A DNA stretch of 64,000 nucleotides from NCBI GenBank assembly GCA_963718755.1, contig OY970376.1:372001-436000 (forward strand), in the 5' to 3' direction. Below, piece by piece: positions 40,208 to 49,478 of the stretch. Position numbers and translations under genes: made by a program. Source of the DNA: VRUE01 sp963718755 (lineage in GTDB: Bacteria > Actinomycetota > Thermoleophilia > Solirubrobacterales > 70-9). The notes under the pieces were generated by a model. It did no database searches. It was not told the DNA's origin and saw only the letters and a program-made list of their open reading frames with translations. Numbering within the stretch: the first letter of the stretch is position 1; every line of letters begins with the position of its first letter.

Positions 40208-40657
40208 ATGAAGGTCTTACTCGTCTGCTCGCCCGGCGGTCACCTCCAGCAGATGCTCGCTTTGAAGCCTGCCTGGCACGACATGGATCGAGCCTGGGTG
40301 ACCCTGTCCGGCGCCGACGTCGGCTACCTGCTCGCCGACGAGAAGGTGACTTTGGGCAACGGCCCGACCAACCGCAGCATCAGGCGTCTGATCTCGAATT
40401 TCGGCCTTGCCTGGAAACTGCTCCGCCGCGATCGTCCCGATGCGATTCTCTCGACCGGAGCGGGCCTCGCCGTCCCCTTCTTCCTCGTCGGCAAGCTGCT
40501 GAGGATCAGGCTGGTCTACGTCGAGAGCGTCACCCGAATCGAGACCATCTCGCTCAGCGGCAAGCTCGTCTACCGCCTCGCGGACCGCTTCTTCGTGCAG
40601 TGGCCACAGGCCGCCGAGCATCGGCGTCGTGCCGTCTACGCAGGGAGGGTGCTGTGA
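40208..40657 (+). CDS. PssD/Alg14-like glycosyltransferase subunit
   Basis: 149 residues. It begins MKVLLVCSPGGHLQQMLALKP, the Alg14/PssD N-terminal signature, and ends with a membrane-associated segment and FVQWPQAAEHRRRAVYAG. Alg14-like proteins anchor and activate the catalytic Alg13-like partner, here the next gene, whose GTG overlaps this stop by four bases. The pair together act as one split GT28-type transferase. Confidence 0.9.
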   Translation: MKVLLVCSPGGHLQQMLALKPAWHDMDRAWVTLSGADVGYLLADEKVTLGNGPTNRSIRRLISNFGLAWKLLRRDRPDAILSTGAGLAVPFFLVGKLLRIRLVYVESVTRIETISLSGKLVYRLADRFFVQWPQAAEHRRRAVYAGRVL

Positions 40658-41109
40658 TCTTCGTGACGGTTGGCACGCACCACCAGCCATTCGAGCGCCT
40701 GCTCGGCGCGCTGGACCGCCTCGATGAGGAGCTGGTGGTCCAGTACGGGCCGGGGGAGCCTCCAGCCGCCTCGCACGCGGAGGCGTTCATGCCCTTCGAC
40801 GAAATGCTGGAGCGCTTTCGCGAAGCGGACACCGTAATCACTCATGCCGGGGTGGGGAGCATCATCTGCGCCAGCCGCGAGGGACACGTCCCCCTCGTGG
40901 TGCCCAGACGCCACGACCTTGGCGAGCACGTCGACGATCATCAGGTCGAGCTGACCCGCGCGCTCGCTCAGCGAGGCAGCGTCGTCGCGGTTTGGGACGT
41001 GGACGCGCTGGCCGAAACCGTAAGTTCGGCGCCCCCCCGACGGCCAGTGTCGGAAACCGTTGAACCGGCGCTCTGCCCGAGCGTGCGCAGCGCCCTGCTC
41101 AACCAGTGA
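40654..41109 (+). CDS. PssE/Alg13-like glycosyltransferase subunit
   Basis: 151 residues from GTG 40654 overlapping the PssD-like stop. It carries the GT28 C-terminal half: IFVTVGTHHQPFERLLGALDRL at the start, and ADTVITHAGVGSIICASREGHVPLVVPRRHDLGEHVDDHQVEL split over the UDP-sugar binding region. It is the catalytic half of the pair. Its end overlaps the convergent GT4 gene by 11 bp. Confidence 0.92.
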   Translation: MIFVTVGTHHQPFERLLGALDRLDEELVVQYGPGEPPAASHAEAFMPFDEMLERFREADTVITHAGVGSIICASREGHVPLVVPRRHDLGEHVDDHQVELTRALAQRGSVVAVWDVDALAETVSSAPPRRPVSETVEPALCPSVRSALLNQ

Positions 41110-42169
41110 GCTCTGTGTAGATGGCGTCGAGCCGCCCGTAGACATCGTCGTCGGCAAGTCGCCTCGCCCGCTCAGCTGCCGCCTCTCCCAGCTCTCGGCG
41201 CCGCTCCGGGTCTTCGACCAGCTCACTTAGCCGATCCGCCAGCACAGCCGGGTCTCCCGGCTCGACCAGAACGGCATCGGCGCCGTTGGTGACCACCTCG
41301 GGCACACCGCCGACGCTGCTCACCACGATCGGCAACCCGCGAGCCATCGCTTCCAGCAGTGCGACCGGCAGGCCCTCTGAGAGCGAGGGCATCGCGAACA
41401 GATCAGCGCCTTTGAACGCCTTGTCCTTTGCCGCCTCATCGAGCCAGCCGCCCCAGCGCGCGCGGTCGGGCAGACCGCCCGGCGCCTCTCCGGGCCCAGC
41501 GAGGAGCACGTTCACCTGCGGACAGCGCTGCAGCAATGCGGGCAGCGCTTCCACCAACACCGCCCCACCCTTGACGGGATTGTCGAACCCGCCCAGGAAG
41601 AGGATCTCGACCTGCTCGCCATCTGCACGCGGGGCATTGGCGGCAACTTCCGGAGGGGCATTTGGCACGACGACGATCTCCGTATCGATCAACCGCGATC
41701 GTAGGGTCCCAGCGCTGCTGGCGGACACACTCAACACCCGATCGGAGGCGGCGAACGCCGCGCGAAGAATTCCGCACCGCAACGGGCCGAGGCGATCGAG
41801 GAAGGCATCGATATCTCCCGAACCGGCGTGGACGTGCAGCACCACCGGGCGTCGCATTACCTTCGCCACCGCCACGATGAGGGCCTTGCGGTACATGCTC
41901 CCCCGGGCCGCCATGTGAACGTGCACGATGCGCGGCCCCGGACGAGCGCACCAACCGGTGAGGGTGGCCAGCGCGCGGCCAAAGAGCAACAACCTCCTGG
42001 TCGGATCTCGATCGCGGTAAGTCGGAATCGCCACGAATCGGTATCGCTCGGCGAGCGGCGACCGCAACAAGGCGCGAACCACTGCGGGCATGCCACCCGG
42101 CCCATCCGGATCGGGGCCGAGGTGGGCGACCCGGACGCCCTGGGAACCTTGTTTTCGAGCTCCTGCCAA
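41099..42169 (-). CDS. Glycosyltransferase family 4
   Basis: 356 residues of the GT-B fold. The N-terminus has VAHLGPDPDGPGGMPAVVRALL with the glycine loop. The C-terminal nucleotide-sugar site is FAMPSLSEGLPVALLEAMARGLPIVVSSVGGVPEVV, with the EX7E-type glutamates. The start is TTG 42169, and the N-terminus is not fixed with confidence. Donor and acceptor are unknown. Confidence 0.9.
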   Translation of the reverse strand: MAGARKQGSQGVRVAHLGPDPDGPGGMPAVVRALLRSPLAERYRFVAIPTYRDRDPTRRLLLFGRALATLTGWCARPGPRIVHVHMAARGSMYRKALIVAVAKVMRRPVVLHVHAGSGDIDAFLDRLGPLRCGILRAAFAASDRVLSVSASSAGTLRSRLIDTEIVVVPNAPPEVAANAPRADGEQVEILFLGGFDNPVKGGAVLVEALPALLQRCPQVNVLLAGPGEAPGGLPDRARWGGWLDEAAKDKAFKGADLFAMPSLSEGLPVALLEAMARGLPIVVSSVGGVPEVVTNGADAVLVEPGDPAVLADRLSELVEDPERRRELGEAAAERARRLADDDVYGRLDAIYTELTG

Positions 42170-42296
42170 AGGGCGCCAAGCCTACCGGCGTCAGGCGGCG
42201 GTTGAGCGCGCTCGCAAAAGGGGGAAAGGTCCTGCAAGGAGAGTTGCCGAACTGCCGATAAACCGGCGATTGGCCGATTGTCGGACGCGGTAGCAA

Positions 42297-44045
42297 ATGC
42301 CGCAATTTGGCGCAGGTGCCCTCGCTATGATGAATCGCTCCAATTTGACACGCATGTGGAACGGCTCAAACGGGCACAGTTTCCGCAGTGTCCAGCCTCC
42401 CCGACCACTCGGTTCATTGTCCAGCTCCCGACCACCCAAGCCTCCCGCCCTGCTTCGGTCCCACGGCCGCCAGTACCTGACCCCGCTCGAGCGGGCGATT
42501 CAGATCGCGCGGCGCAACTGGATTCTGCTCCTCGTTTGCTTCGCCGTCGTCCCCAGCGCGGCACTCGCCTACTCGCTGGCGCAGACGCCTGAATACACCG
42601 CCAAAGCATCGCTGCTGTTCACCGAAAAAAACACGTCGCAGTTCGACCCCGAACGCGCAGCGGCGACCAACCTGCAACTGGTCGCGCTCGATCAGGTCGC
42701 CGCGCAGACGGCGCGCGCCCTGCCCGATGCGAACCTCAGCGTGGCCGAAATCAACCAGAAGGTTGAAGTGAGCCCAGCTGGCGAATCGGATCTGGTCGAC
42801 GTCGAAGCCACCGACCCGGACCCCGCGCTCGCGGCGATGATCGCCAACGAGTTCGCCCAGCAGTTCATCGCGTTTCGCCGCGACGCAAACCGGGAGAAAG
42901 TCCTCAAAGAGCAAGAGCTGATCGAAGCCAGGCTCAACGAACTGACGCCATCCCAGCTCACCGGGCCCGAAGGCGAGGTCCTCGAAGAGCGCAACCGCGA
43001 ACTCGCGGTTCGCGCCACCCTGCAGACCGGCGAAGCGCAGCTCGTGCAGCCGGCGGCCGAGCCGAGCTCTCCCTCCTCGCCGAAAACGACCCGAAACGTC
43101 GCCCTCGGCATCCTGCTCGGGCTCATCCTCGGAATCAGCCTCGCCCTGCTGCGCGACCAGTTCGACCGGCGCCTGAAGACGGTCGAGGAAGCGGAAAGCG
43201 CATTCGAGCTTCCGGTGCTGGCAACGATCCCCGACAGTCGGCAGATCGGCGGCAGCAACGGCGTCGAGACGACGCTGAGGGGCGAGGAGGCCGAGTCCTT
43301 CCGAATGCTGCGGGCAAACCTGCAGTACTTCGGCATCGAGCAGGAGCTGAAGTCGATCCTGATCACCTCGTCTGCCTCCGAAGAAGGCAAGACGATGGTC
43401 ACCTGGAACCTCGCCCTGGCCGAGGCTCACGCCGGCAAGAGGATCCTCCTGATCGAGGCGGATCTGCGCCGCCCGACCCTGGCCAAGGCGCTCCACTTCT
43501 CGGACGAAAAGGGACTCGGCCTGGTGCTCGCGGGAAGCCTCGAGGCCAGAGCCACGATCCAGAGAGTGCGGGGCGTGGACGTGCTGCCCGCTGGGCCACT
43601 GCCGCCAAATCCGGCTGAGCTGATCGACTCTCAGCGGATGCAGGAGCTGCTCGAATGGGCCAAGGGGGAGTACGACCGGGTCATCGTCGATACGCCGCCG
43701 GCGACGATCGTCGCCGACGCCCTGCCGCTGATCAAACAGGTTGACCGGGTCCTGGTTGTCGCCAGGCTCCGCCGCACCGTCCGCGATGCCGCCGAGCACT
43801 TGCGAGAGCAGCTGATGATCATCGAGGCGCCCGTGATCGGCCTCGTTGTCAACGGGGCGCCGGCCCAGTCCGACGACAGTTACTACCGGTCCTCCACGAT
43901 CAGCGACTCATTCGCCAAAATGCACGAAAAGCTCGCTTCTTCTGAGGCTCCTTCTGCGGTCGCCGATGCGGAAGGATCGGGGTCTGAGCCCGAGATTCAG
44001 CCGGAGCCCAAAGCCGAGAAAGCGTCCAAAGGCCGGGCGGGCTAG
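42297..44045 (+). CDS. Wzz/Wzc-like chain-length regulator with BY-kinase domain
   Basis: About 582 residues, with starts possible at 42297, 42327 or 42330. A Wzz domain is flanked by two membrane helices (NWILLLVCFAVVPSAALAYSL and NVALGILLGLILGISLAL) around a periplasmic coil. The cytoplasmic tyrosine-kinase-type ATPase follows, with Walker A LITSSASEEGKTMVTWNLA, Walker A' LLIEADLRRPTL and Walker B RVIVDTPPA. The tail has only one tyrosine pair (DSYYRSS) instead of the usual cluster. It likely controls polymer length with the Wzy and Wzx proteins here. Confidence 0.9.
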   Translation: MPQFGAGALAMMNRSNLTRMWNGSNGHSFRSVQPPRPLGSLSSSRPPKPPALLRSHGRQYLTPLERAIQIARRNWILLLVCFAVVPSAALAYSLAQTPEYTAKASLLFTEKNTSQFDPERAAATNLQLVALDQVAAQTARALPDANLSVAEINQKVEVSPAGESDLVDVEATDPDPALAAMIANEFAQQFIAFRRDANREKVLKEQELIEARLNELTPSQLTGPEGEVLEERNRELAVRATLQTGEAQLVQPAAEPSSPSSPKTTRNVALGILLGLILGISLALLRDQFDRRLKTVEEAESAFELPVLATIPDSRQIGGSNGVETTLRGEEAESFRMLRANLQYFGIEQELKSILITSSASEEGKTMVTWNLALAEAHAGKRILLIEADLRRPTLAKALHFSDEKGLGLVLAGSLEARATIQRVRGVDVLPAGPLPPNPAELIDSQRMQELLEWAKGEYDRVIVDTPPATIVADALPLIKQVDRVLVVARLRRTVRDAAEHLREQLMIIEAPVIGLVVNGAPAQSDDSYYRSSTISDSFAKMHEKLASSEAPSAVADAEGSGSEPEIQPEPKAEKASKGRAG

Positions 44046-44065
44046 CTCCTCCGGCGGGCTCTGCT

Positions 44066-45385
44066 CTATCGAGCCGCTTCGCCTTCCGGGGGCGCGCGAC
44101 AGGCAGCGGCGAACACCAGGCCCAGGGTCAGCGGCGCCACGTAGAGCATCGAGCCGTTGACGACCGCGTAGACGATCAACGGCACGATCACGATTCCCTC
44201 CAGAGGCGATCTGAGCAGAGCAAGCCAGAGCAGCCACCAAGCGAGGATGCCGACCAGCCCAAACGTCACCCCGACCTCGATCAAATCGGAGTGGCCAAAG
44301 AACGGGGTGCCGAGCTCGCGGATCTCCGCCTCTTCGATCGCGCCGAAGCCCATGCCGAACAGCCACTCTTGGGGTCCGGCGTTCCACCACGGCGTCACCG
44401 CCACAGTCCAGATCGCCCCCCGCTCCGAGCCGGCGGTCGCAATCGAGGTTTCCGATTTGGACTCTTTGTTGAAGCGCTCCATGACGACGCTGGCGCCACC
44501 GCTGGCGAAGGCGACCGCCACCAGGACGACGACGATGGTCACAGCGCGCCGGTCGAATCGCGCGCGAATGGCATAGATCAGGACCACGACGAGCAGCGCC
44601 AGCAGCGCCGATCGCACACCCATCAGCATGGCGGGAACCGCGCCAATGGCAAAGAACGCGAGTTGGACGGGCACTCGCTTGCTCGAGACGAGGCCGGCCG
44701 CGGCAACGACGACAAACGTGAGCGTCATCTCGTGGACGATCCCGCGCCCGAAGCCAAGCTTCTCGCCGATTTCGTACTTGGTCCCGGTCTGCCCCAGGCC
44801 GGCGGCGATGATGCCGAGGTGAACCGTCAGCGCCGCCAGGCTGCTGCCGAGAATGAAGTTACGCGCGCGGGGAAGCATTTCCTGACCGCGCTCGCTCAGC
44901 ACCGCCAGGGCGACGGCCGGGAAGATCATGTACTTGGCAACCTGCTGCAGCTGCTCGCTATCGGTGGCGAACACCGCATGGGCCAGGACCGAGGCTACGA
45001 ACAGACCCGCGGCCACCGGCGCCAAAATGCCGCGAACGCGCATCGGCGCCACCAGGCCCAAGAGGGCGACCGCCGCGGCGGTCGTGACAAACGTCTTCAA
45101 CAGGCCGGGCAGCAGGCCGTCGAAGACGACAAGCCACGGCAACACCCCGACCAGCAGCTCGACAGCACCCAGCCGGCTCAGCCGAGACGCCGTGGCGCCA
45201 AGTCCGACAGCGCCGACGAGCGCAACGCCGGCGGCGGGGGATTTGACGAGGAGGGCGCCGGTGACCACGGCCAGGCAGACAGCGAGCCCATATGCGGCGG
45301 CGGAGAGCGCGGCCGGCGTCAGGCCGGTACCGGACGCCAATCCGGCGCCCGCCAGGCGCGGGGTGAGGGTAGACCTGGCGCTCAT
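44066..45385 (-). CDS. O-antigen ligase/polymerase-like (Wzy) membrane protein
   Basis: 439 residues with about 11-12 membrane helices and a large loop near residues 320-350 (RGAIWTVAVTPWWNAGPQEWLFGMGFG) typical of Wzy/WaaL proteins. It would join repeat units on the outer face of the membrane. Its start overlaps the stop of the glycosyltransferase gene upstream as ATGA, making it the last gene in a five-gene minus-strand operon. Confidence 0.85.
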   Translation of the reverse strand: MSARSTLTPRLAGAGLASGTGLTPAALSAAAYGLAVCLAVVTGALLVKSPAAGVALVGAVGLGATASRLSRLGAVELLVGVLPWLVVFDGLLPGLLKTFVTTAAAVALLGLVAPMRVRGILAPVAAGLFVASVLAHAVFATDSEQLQQVAKYMIFPAVALAVLSERGQEMLPRARNFILGSSLAALTVHLGIIAAGLGQTGTKYEIGEKLGFGRGIVHEMTLTFVVVAAAGLVSSKRVPVQLAFFAIGAVPAMLMGVRSALLALLVVVLIYAIRARFDRRAVTIVVVLVAVAFASGGASVVMERFNKESKSETSIATAGSERGAIWTVAVTPWWNAGPQEWLFGMGFGAIEEAEIRELGTPFFGHSDLIEVGVTFGLVGILAWWLLWLALLRSPLEGIVIVPLIVYAVVNGSMLYVAPLTLGLVFAAACRAPPEGEAAR

Positions 45386-46599
45386 CCCCTTCTCCCCGCC
45401 AGCGAGGTTCGTTCCGGAGTGGACTCCCTCTCACTGCCGTTGACGCAGCTCTCGACGAAGGCGGCGACCTGGACGGCGACGTTGGACCATGACTCTTCGT
45501 CGGGGGCCGCCAGGTCCTCTGCGGGCCACTCGCGCGCCAGGTGCTCCCAGACCTGCCCGGCGGCCTCCGGGTCGCCGTCGGCAGCAATCATCCAACCCCG
45601 ATGCGCTTTCGCATAGATGGCAAGTGCGTCGTCCGGTTCGCCGTTCGTAACCGCGATCCGTGGGATCGGCAGGGTCAGGTACTGAACCGCCTTGCTCGGC
45701 AGCAGGTCTCCCCGCTGATTGCCGAGTACGACTGCGGCGTCGAAGTCCGCAGCCCGCGCGACGATCTCCCCCCACGGCTGGGTAGGTTGGCGCTCGACCC
45801 GGACTCCCTCGGGCACCAGGTTCAGCATGCCGGCGTAGTCGTCGCCGAACTGGACAAACGTAATTTCGCGCCAGCGCCCGGTGCTCTGCAGCGCGGCGAG
45901 CAGGGGGACGACGTCGACCCGAATCGGGGAGATGGTCCCGAAATGGGCCAAGGTCAGCGATGCGGGGTCGCGACCCGCCGCCTGCGCGGGCACGACCGAG
46001 TCGGGAACCGGGACATAGCCATTTGGGCGAACCAGGATCTGCAGGTGGGGGAAAAGCTCCAGGGCACGATCGGCCTGCTGGCGAGTCGTTACGACGACCC
46101 CGGCAGCGTCGCGCCAGAGCGGCAGCTCGGCGCGCCGCGCCCTCCAGATCGAGATCGAGCGAGGAAGTGCCCCCGGCTCGGTGACGACCCACGGATCGCC
46201 CGCGTCGACCACGTACGGGATACCGCGATGCGCGAGGTGGCGGGCGGCGCGGGTGAGCGGCGACCACGGATAGCCGATCAGCAACGCAGCATCCACGTCC
46301 GGCTGCCAGCCCCGTAGTCGGCGGGCAGCCCACGGCTCCCATCTGTCAAGAGCTATCGAGTGCATGACGGGGCCCAGCACACGGCGCGGAAGCGACCGAC
46401 GCGATACGGGGGCGCCGCGACGGGCGAACGTCTCGGGGGGCAGCGCCACAAGCTCCACGTCCCAGCGCTTGCCCAGCTCCCTCACCAGGTTCTGGGTGCG
46501 CTGCCCGCGCGGTGACATCGGGTTGTGCGCGAGGCCCGAGACGACGGCAAGCCGGCCTCGGGAGCTGCTTTCCGTGGGGGCCGGGCTTGCGCTCATCAT
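45382..46599 (-). CDS. Glycosyltransferase, GT4-like
   Basis: 405 residues from ATG 46599 (or ATG 46596). N-terminal LAVVSGLAHNPMSPRGQRTQNLVREL is a GT-B donor-domain opening. The second domain contains LTLAHFGTISPIRVDVVPLLAAL and FDAAVVLGNQRGDLLPSKAVQYLTLPIPRIAVTNG, with the lysine/glutamate region of the sugar-nucleotide site less clear than in typical GT4 enzymes. It is coupled to the Wzy gene and preceded by a CelD-like acyltransferase gene 7 bp upstream. Confidence 0.82.
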   Translation of the reverse strand: MMSASPAPTESSSRGRLAVVSGLAHNPMSPRGQRTQNLVRELGKRWDVELVALPPETFARRGAPVSRRSLPRRVLGPVMHSIALDRWEPWAARRLRGWQPDVDAALLIGYPWSPLTRAARHLAHRGIPYVVDAGDPWVVTEPGALPRSISIWRARRAELPLWRDAAGVVVTTRQQADRALELFPHLQILVRPNGYVPVPDSVVPAQAAGRDPASLTLAHFGTISPIRVDVVPLLAALQSTGRWREITFVQFGDDYAGMLNLVPEGVRVERQPTQPWGEIVARAADFDAAVVLGNQRGDLLPSKAVQYLTLPIPRIAVTNGEPDDALAIYAKAHRGWMIAADGDPEAAGQVWEHLAREWPAEDLAAPDEESWSNVAVQVAAFVESCVNGSERESTPERTSLAGRRG

Positions 46600-46606
46600 C
46601 GCGACG

Positions 46607-47716
46607 TTAGCTGACGCCCAGGCGACGCAGTCGACGTTTGGCGTCTGGAGAGAGCCGGCCCGCAAGGGCTCGGCGTGCCTGCCGGGGCGCGAGCCGGAGC
46701 CTCACCAGGGGATAGGAGGCGCCGCGGGGAACGATGACGCTCGACCTGAGGCAATCCTCCGAGGTGGAGAGCCGGTACTTGTAGTCCTGCCCCCCCGGCC
46801 CGAGGTTCATCGAGCGCTCCCCCCGCTCGGCCGAATCGGTCAGCGCGTAGACGAGGCACTGCATGATCGGTGAGAGCTCCCGGTGGGCTTCGTCGAAGCC
46901 GCTGTTCCAGGCGCTCATCTCCGAGCCGGCAGCGAGCAACAGGTCTGCCGCGATCACCTCGCCATCGAGGTCGAGGCACAGCAGCCGGAAACGCTCGGAC
47001 GACAGCAGCTCCCGGCCGGCCGCGACCAGCATCCGTTCGATGCCCTCGCCAGGGGGAATGCTGGTTCCGCCGCGGTCAGAGAGCCGCATCCTGTGCAGCC
47101 GCAGAAACTCTCGAACGTCCGATTCGATGGTCGCCTCGCCGGCGAGACGAAAGGTCGCGCCGCTCTCGTCGAGCTTGCGGCGGCTGCTGCGAATGTCACG
47201 TCGGAAGCTCTTGCTCTTTCCCATCATCCAGGCGTCCAAGCCATCGCCGAAGTCCACCTGCGGCGCCGGCGCTTCGGACTCCACCCACTGCCAAGCGGCG
47301 CGCCCGCCGGGCCAGGCGCGGCTCAGAAGCTCACCCCAGTCCGGTCCGCTTCCGTGCTCGACCAGCTCGATTGACCTGACGCGCGGCTCGACCGTGGCCA
47401 AGAGATCGCTCGTCGCCGCGGCGACCTCAGCCTCGAGGCCTACTCGCGAAAGGGGTTCGACCGGCGCCAGCTCGGCCCCGATTGACCGGGTGACACGGCC
47501 AACCCCGTAAAGGGGAACGATCCCCACCAGCTCGCCGTCACGCTCGGCGACCAGCACCTGCAGACGGGCTCCGTCAGGGCGCATGTGCTGCCACCAGGCG
47601 AGAACCCAGGCGGGAGCGGCAAATGGTCGCCCCGCTGCCACCGCCAACTCATCCCACTCAGTGCGGACTGGGGCCAGCCCATCGACGTCCTCGACGATCC
47701 GGGCGGTGACACCCAT
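46607..47716 (-). CDS. CelD/BcsL-like GNAT acyltransferase, copy 1
   Basis: 369 residues of the double-GNAT CelD/FemAB-like fold. Family blocks are FAAPAWVLAWWQHMRPDGA, DRGGTSIPPGEG, LLCLDLDGEVIAADLLLAAGSEMSAWNSGFD and MNLGPGGQDYKYRLSTSED. Members transfer acyl groups to amino sugars or hydroxyls. It is in an operon with MaoC-type hydratase and unknown protein genes upstream and two polysaccharide genes downstream. Two other CelD-like genes occur at 52678 and 57748. Confidence 0.87.
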   Translation of the reverse strand: MGVTARIVEDVDGLAPVRTEWDELAVAAGRPFAAPAWVLAWWQHMRPDGARLQVLVAERDGELVGIVPLYGVGRVTRSIGAELAPVEPLSRVGLEAEVAAATSDLLATVEPRVRSIELVEHGSGPDWGELLSRAWPGGRAAWQWVESEAPAPQVDFGDGLDAWMMGKSKSFRRDIRSSRRKLDESGATFRLAGEATIESDVREFLRLHRMRLSDRGGTSIPPGEGIERMLVAAGRELLSSERFRLLCLDLDGEVIAADLLLAAGSEMSAWNSGFDEAHRELSPIMQCLVYALTDSAERGERSMNLGPGGQDYKYRLSTSEDCLRSSVIVPRGASYPLVRLRLAPRQARRALAGRLSPDAKRRLRRLGVS

Positions 47717-47724
47717 CCTTCAGC

Positions 47725-48855
47725 TCACTCCGTCGCGAGCGAGTAGGCGTGGAGGAGCCAGCCGAGGTGATAGGGACGGCTCTCGTAGAGCACTTCCAGC
47801 TCGGCCGGCTCGGCGTGGGTGTGATCAGCGCCTGGGCGCAGCGAACGGGCAATCACACGCCTGAGATTGGCGCCCGAGATGCCGAACATGGCGTCGGCGT
47901 CGCTGCCGACGCGCTGGATGTTGCGAAAGACGGCCGCCGGGTCGCGGCGGACCAGCTCGGCGGTCGAGAGCTCGTTGGCGCCGAACAGCCAGTCGAGGCC
48001 CAGCCCGAGCGGCTCCCGGTAGGAGCCCTCACCGAGCGCTTCGACCGGCAGCAGCGCCATGAACGCCATCCCGTCCTGGTGGACCGAGTAGACCGGGTAG
48101 CCCTCGATAACCGCCCTGGTCCGAGTCGAGTAGAGCCACCACCACTGGCCGAGCGGGCCCTGCGCGTCGACGATCCGCTCGGCCACCCGGCGCAGGACGG
48201 GCGACGGAGCCTCCCCGGTGACGCGATAGAAGGAAGCGAGGCCATGCAGGGGGTAAACCTGGGCGGCGAAGCTGGTCAGCCGGTTGATCAGGGCGCTGCG
48301 CACCCCGGTCGGTCGCCGGAACGGCCCGAAGAGCTCCGGCTCGGACGAAAACCGACCGAGGAGCTCCGGGGCCCAACGCCTACAGGCCTCGATCGCCTCC
48401 CCACTCCGCTCCGGGTAGGCCTCGGCGGCAATCGCGAGGCCGTGGATGACGTGGCCGAGGGTCGCGCTCTCGCAGTTCTGGAGATCGCCGCGGCCGGCGA
48501 GCTTTGCGGTCAGGTCGGCGCCACGCCCGTCTTCGGCCAGCGCCATCGCCCAGACCACATTGGCGAGCACTTCCGGGCCGGCGCCCGCCATCGCGACATC
48601 GTGGAGCGCGTCAAGCGACCGTCCCAATGGAAAGACGCTCTCCGGCGGGCGGGCGGACTGACGCAGGAGCCCGACAGTCGACATCGCGCTGTAGAAAGCG
48701 TTGCTGCCCCGATTCGAGAGGCGGTCCCCTTCGGCGACGGTCTTCTGGCAGAAGAGCCCGGACGGCTCATCGAACATCCGCGGCAGGGCCTCGAGACTCA
48801 GCTCGACAAGATCCCCGAAACGCCCCTGCAGGTCCTCGGCCGGCGATCCCCCCAT
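47725..48855 (-). CDS. Unknown protein, alpha/alpha-toroid-like
   Basis: 376 residues from ATG 48855; the longer open frame upstream overlaps the MaoC gene and is rejected. The sequence is helical with repeated blocks (NAFYSAMSTVGLLRQS, ATLGHVIHGLAIAAEAYPE, LINRLTSFAAQVYPLHGLASFY, GQWWWLYSTRTRAVIEGYPVYSVHQDGMAFMALL) that recall an alpha/alpha toroid, as in glycosidases, lyases and terpene cyclases. No catalytic motif can be set. Operon with MaoC upstream (4 bp) and CelD-like gene downstream (8 bp). Confidence 0.75.
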   Translation of the reverse strand: MGGSPAEDLQGRFGDLVELSLEALPRMFDEPSGLFCQKTVAEGDRLSNRGSNAFYSAMSTVGLLRQSARPPESVFPLGRSLDALHDVAMAGAGPEVLANVVWAMALAEDGRGADLTAKLAGRGDLQNCESATLGHVIHGLAIAAEAYPERSGEAIEACRRWAPELLGRFSSEPELFGPFRRPTGVRSALINRLTSFAAQVYPLHGLASFYRVTGEAPSPVLRRVAERIVDAQGPLGQWWWLYSTRTRAVIEGYPVYSVHQDGMAFMALLPVEALGEGSYREPLGLGLDWLFGANELSTAELVRRDPAAVFRNIQRVGSDADAMFGISGANLRRVIARSLRPGADHTHAEPAELEVLYESRPYHLGWLLHAYSLATE

Positions 48856-48859
48856 GGTG

Positions 48860-49372
48860 CTATGCGGGCCGCTTGGGAACGAGGACGAGGCGCTTGAACT
48901 CAGCCACGAGCACGCCGTCCTGGTTGAGCACGCGGGTGTGGACCTTGACCACACCGCGATCCGGCTTCGATTGCGAGGGCTTGACGTCGAGCACCTCGGT
49001 CTCGCAGAAGAGCGTGTCGCCATGGAAGACCGGGTTGGGATGGCTGAGTTCTTCCGTGGCGAGGTTGGCAATCGCCTTGCCGGAGACGTCGGACACCGAC
49101 ATGCCCAGCGCCAGCGAGTAGACGAGGGGGCCGACGACGACGTTGCGACCCTGCTGCGAGTTGCCCGCGTAGATGTCGTTGATGTGCAGCGGGTGGTGAT
49201 TCATCGTGATCAGGCAGAAGAGGTGATCGTCGGCCTCGGTCACGGTCTTCGCCGGCCAATGCTTATAGACGGCGCCCACCTCGAACTCCTCGAGGTAGCG
49301 GCCATAGCTGTGCGCGCCGGATGCCTCGCGCTCCGCTTGGTCGGTGGTCAGCTCGTACTTCTGGTCGCTCAT
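48860..49372 (-). CDS. MaoC-family hydratase/dehydratase
   Basis: 170 residues from ATG 49372. Hotdog fold with HLFCLITMNHHPLHINDIYA in place of the standard D-x-x-P-x-H-x-D loop (asparagine where aspartate is usual), then VVGPLVYSLALGMSVSDVSG and FHGDTLFCETEVLDVKPSQSK. These features resemble the actinobacterial subgroup encoded with CitE-type lyases, some of which hydrate mesaconyl-like CoA esters. It leads a minus-strand operon that ends in Wzy. Both an ethylmalonyl-CoA-pathway role and a role in acyl supply for the CelD protein are possible. Confidence 0.88.
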   Translation of the reverse strand: MSDQKYELTTDQAEREASGAHSYGRYLEEFEVGAVYKHWPAKTVTEADDHLFCLITMNHHPLHINDIYAGNSQQGRNVVVGPLVYSLALGMSVSDVSGKAIANLATEELSHPNPVFHGDTLFCETEVLDVKPSQSKPDRGVVKVHTRVLNQDGVLVAEFKRLVLVPKRPA

Positions 49373-49478
49373 CGGTCGTTTTGTCTCCTCTTGGGTTGGG
49401 CGCGGAATCCTAGTCACAGGCGGTGACAACGGGCCGGCGGCATTCAGCCGCGCCGCTCGCCGGACGATACTTAGCGCC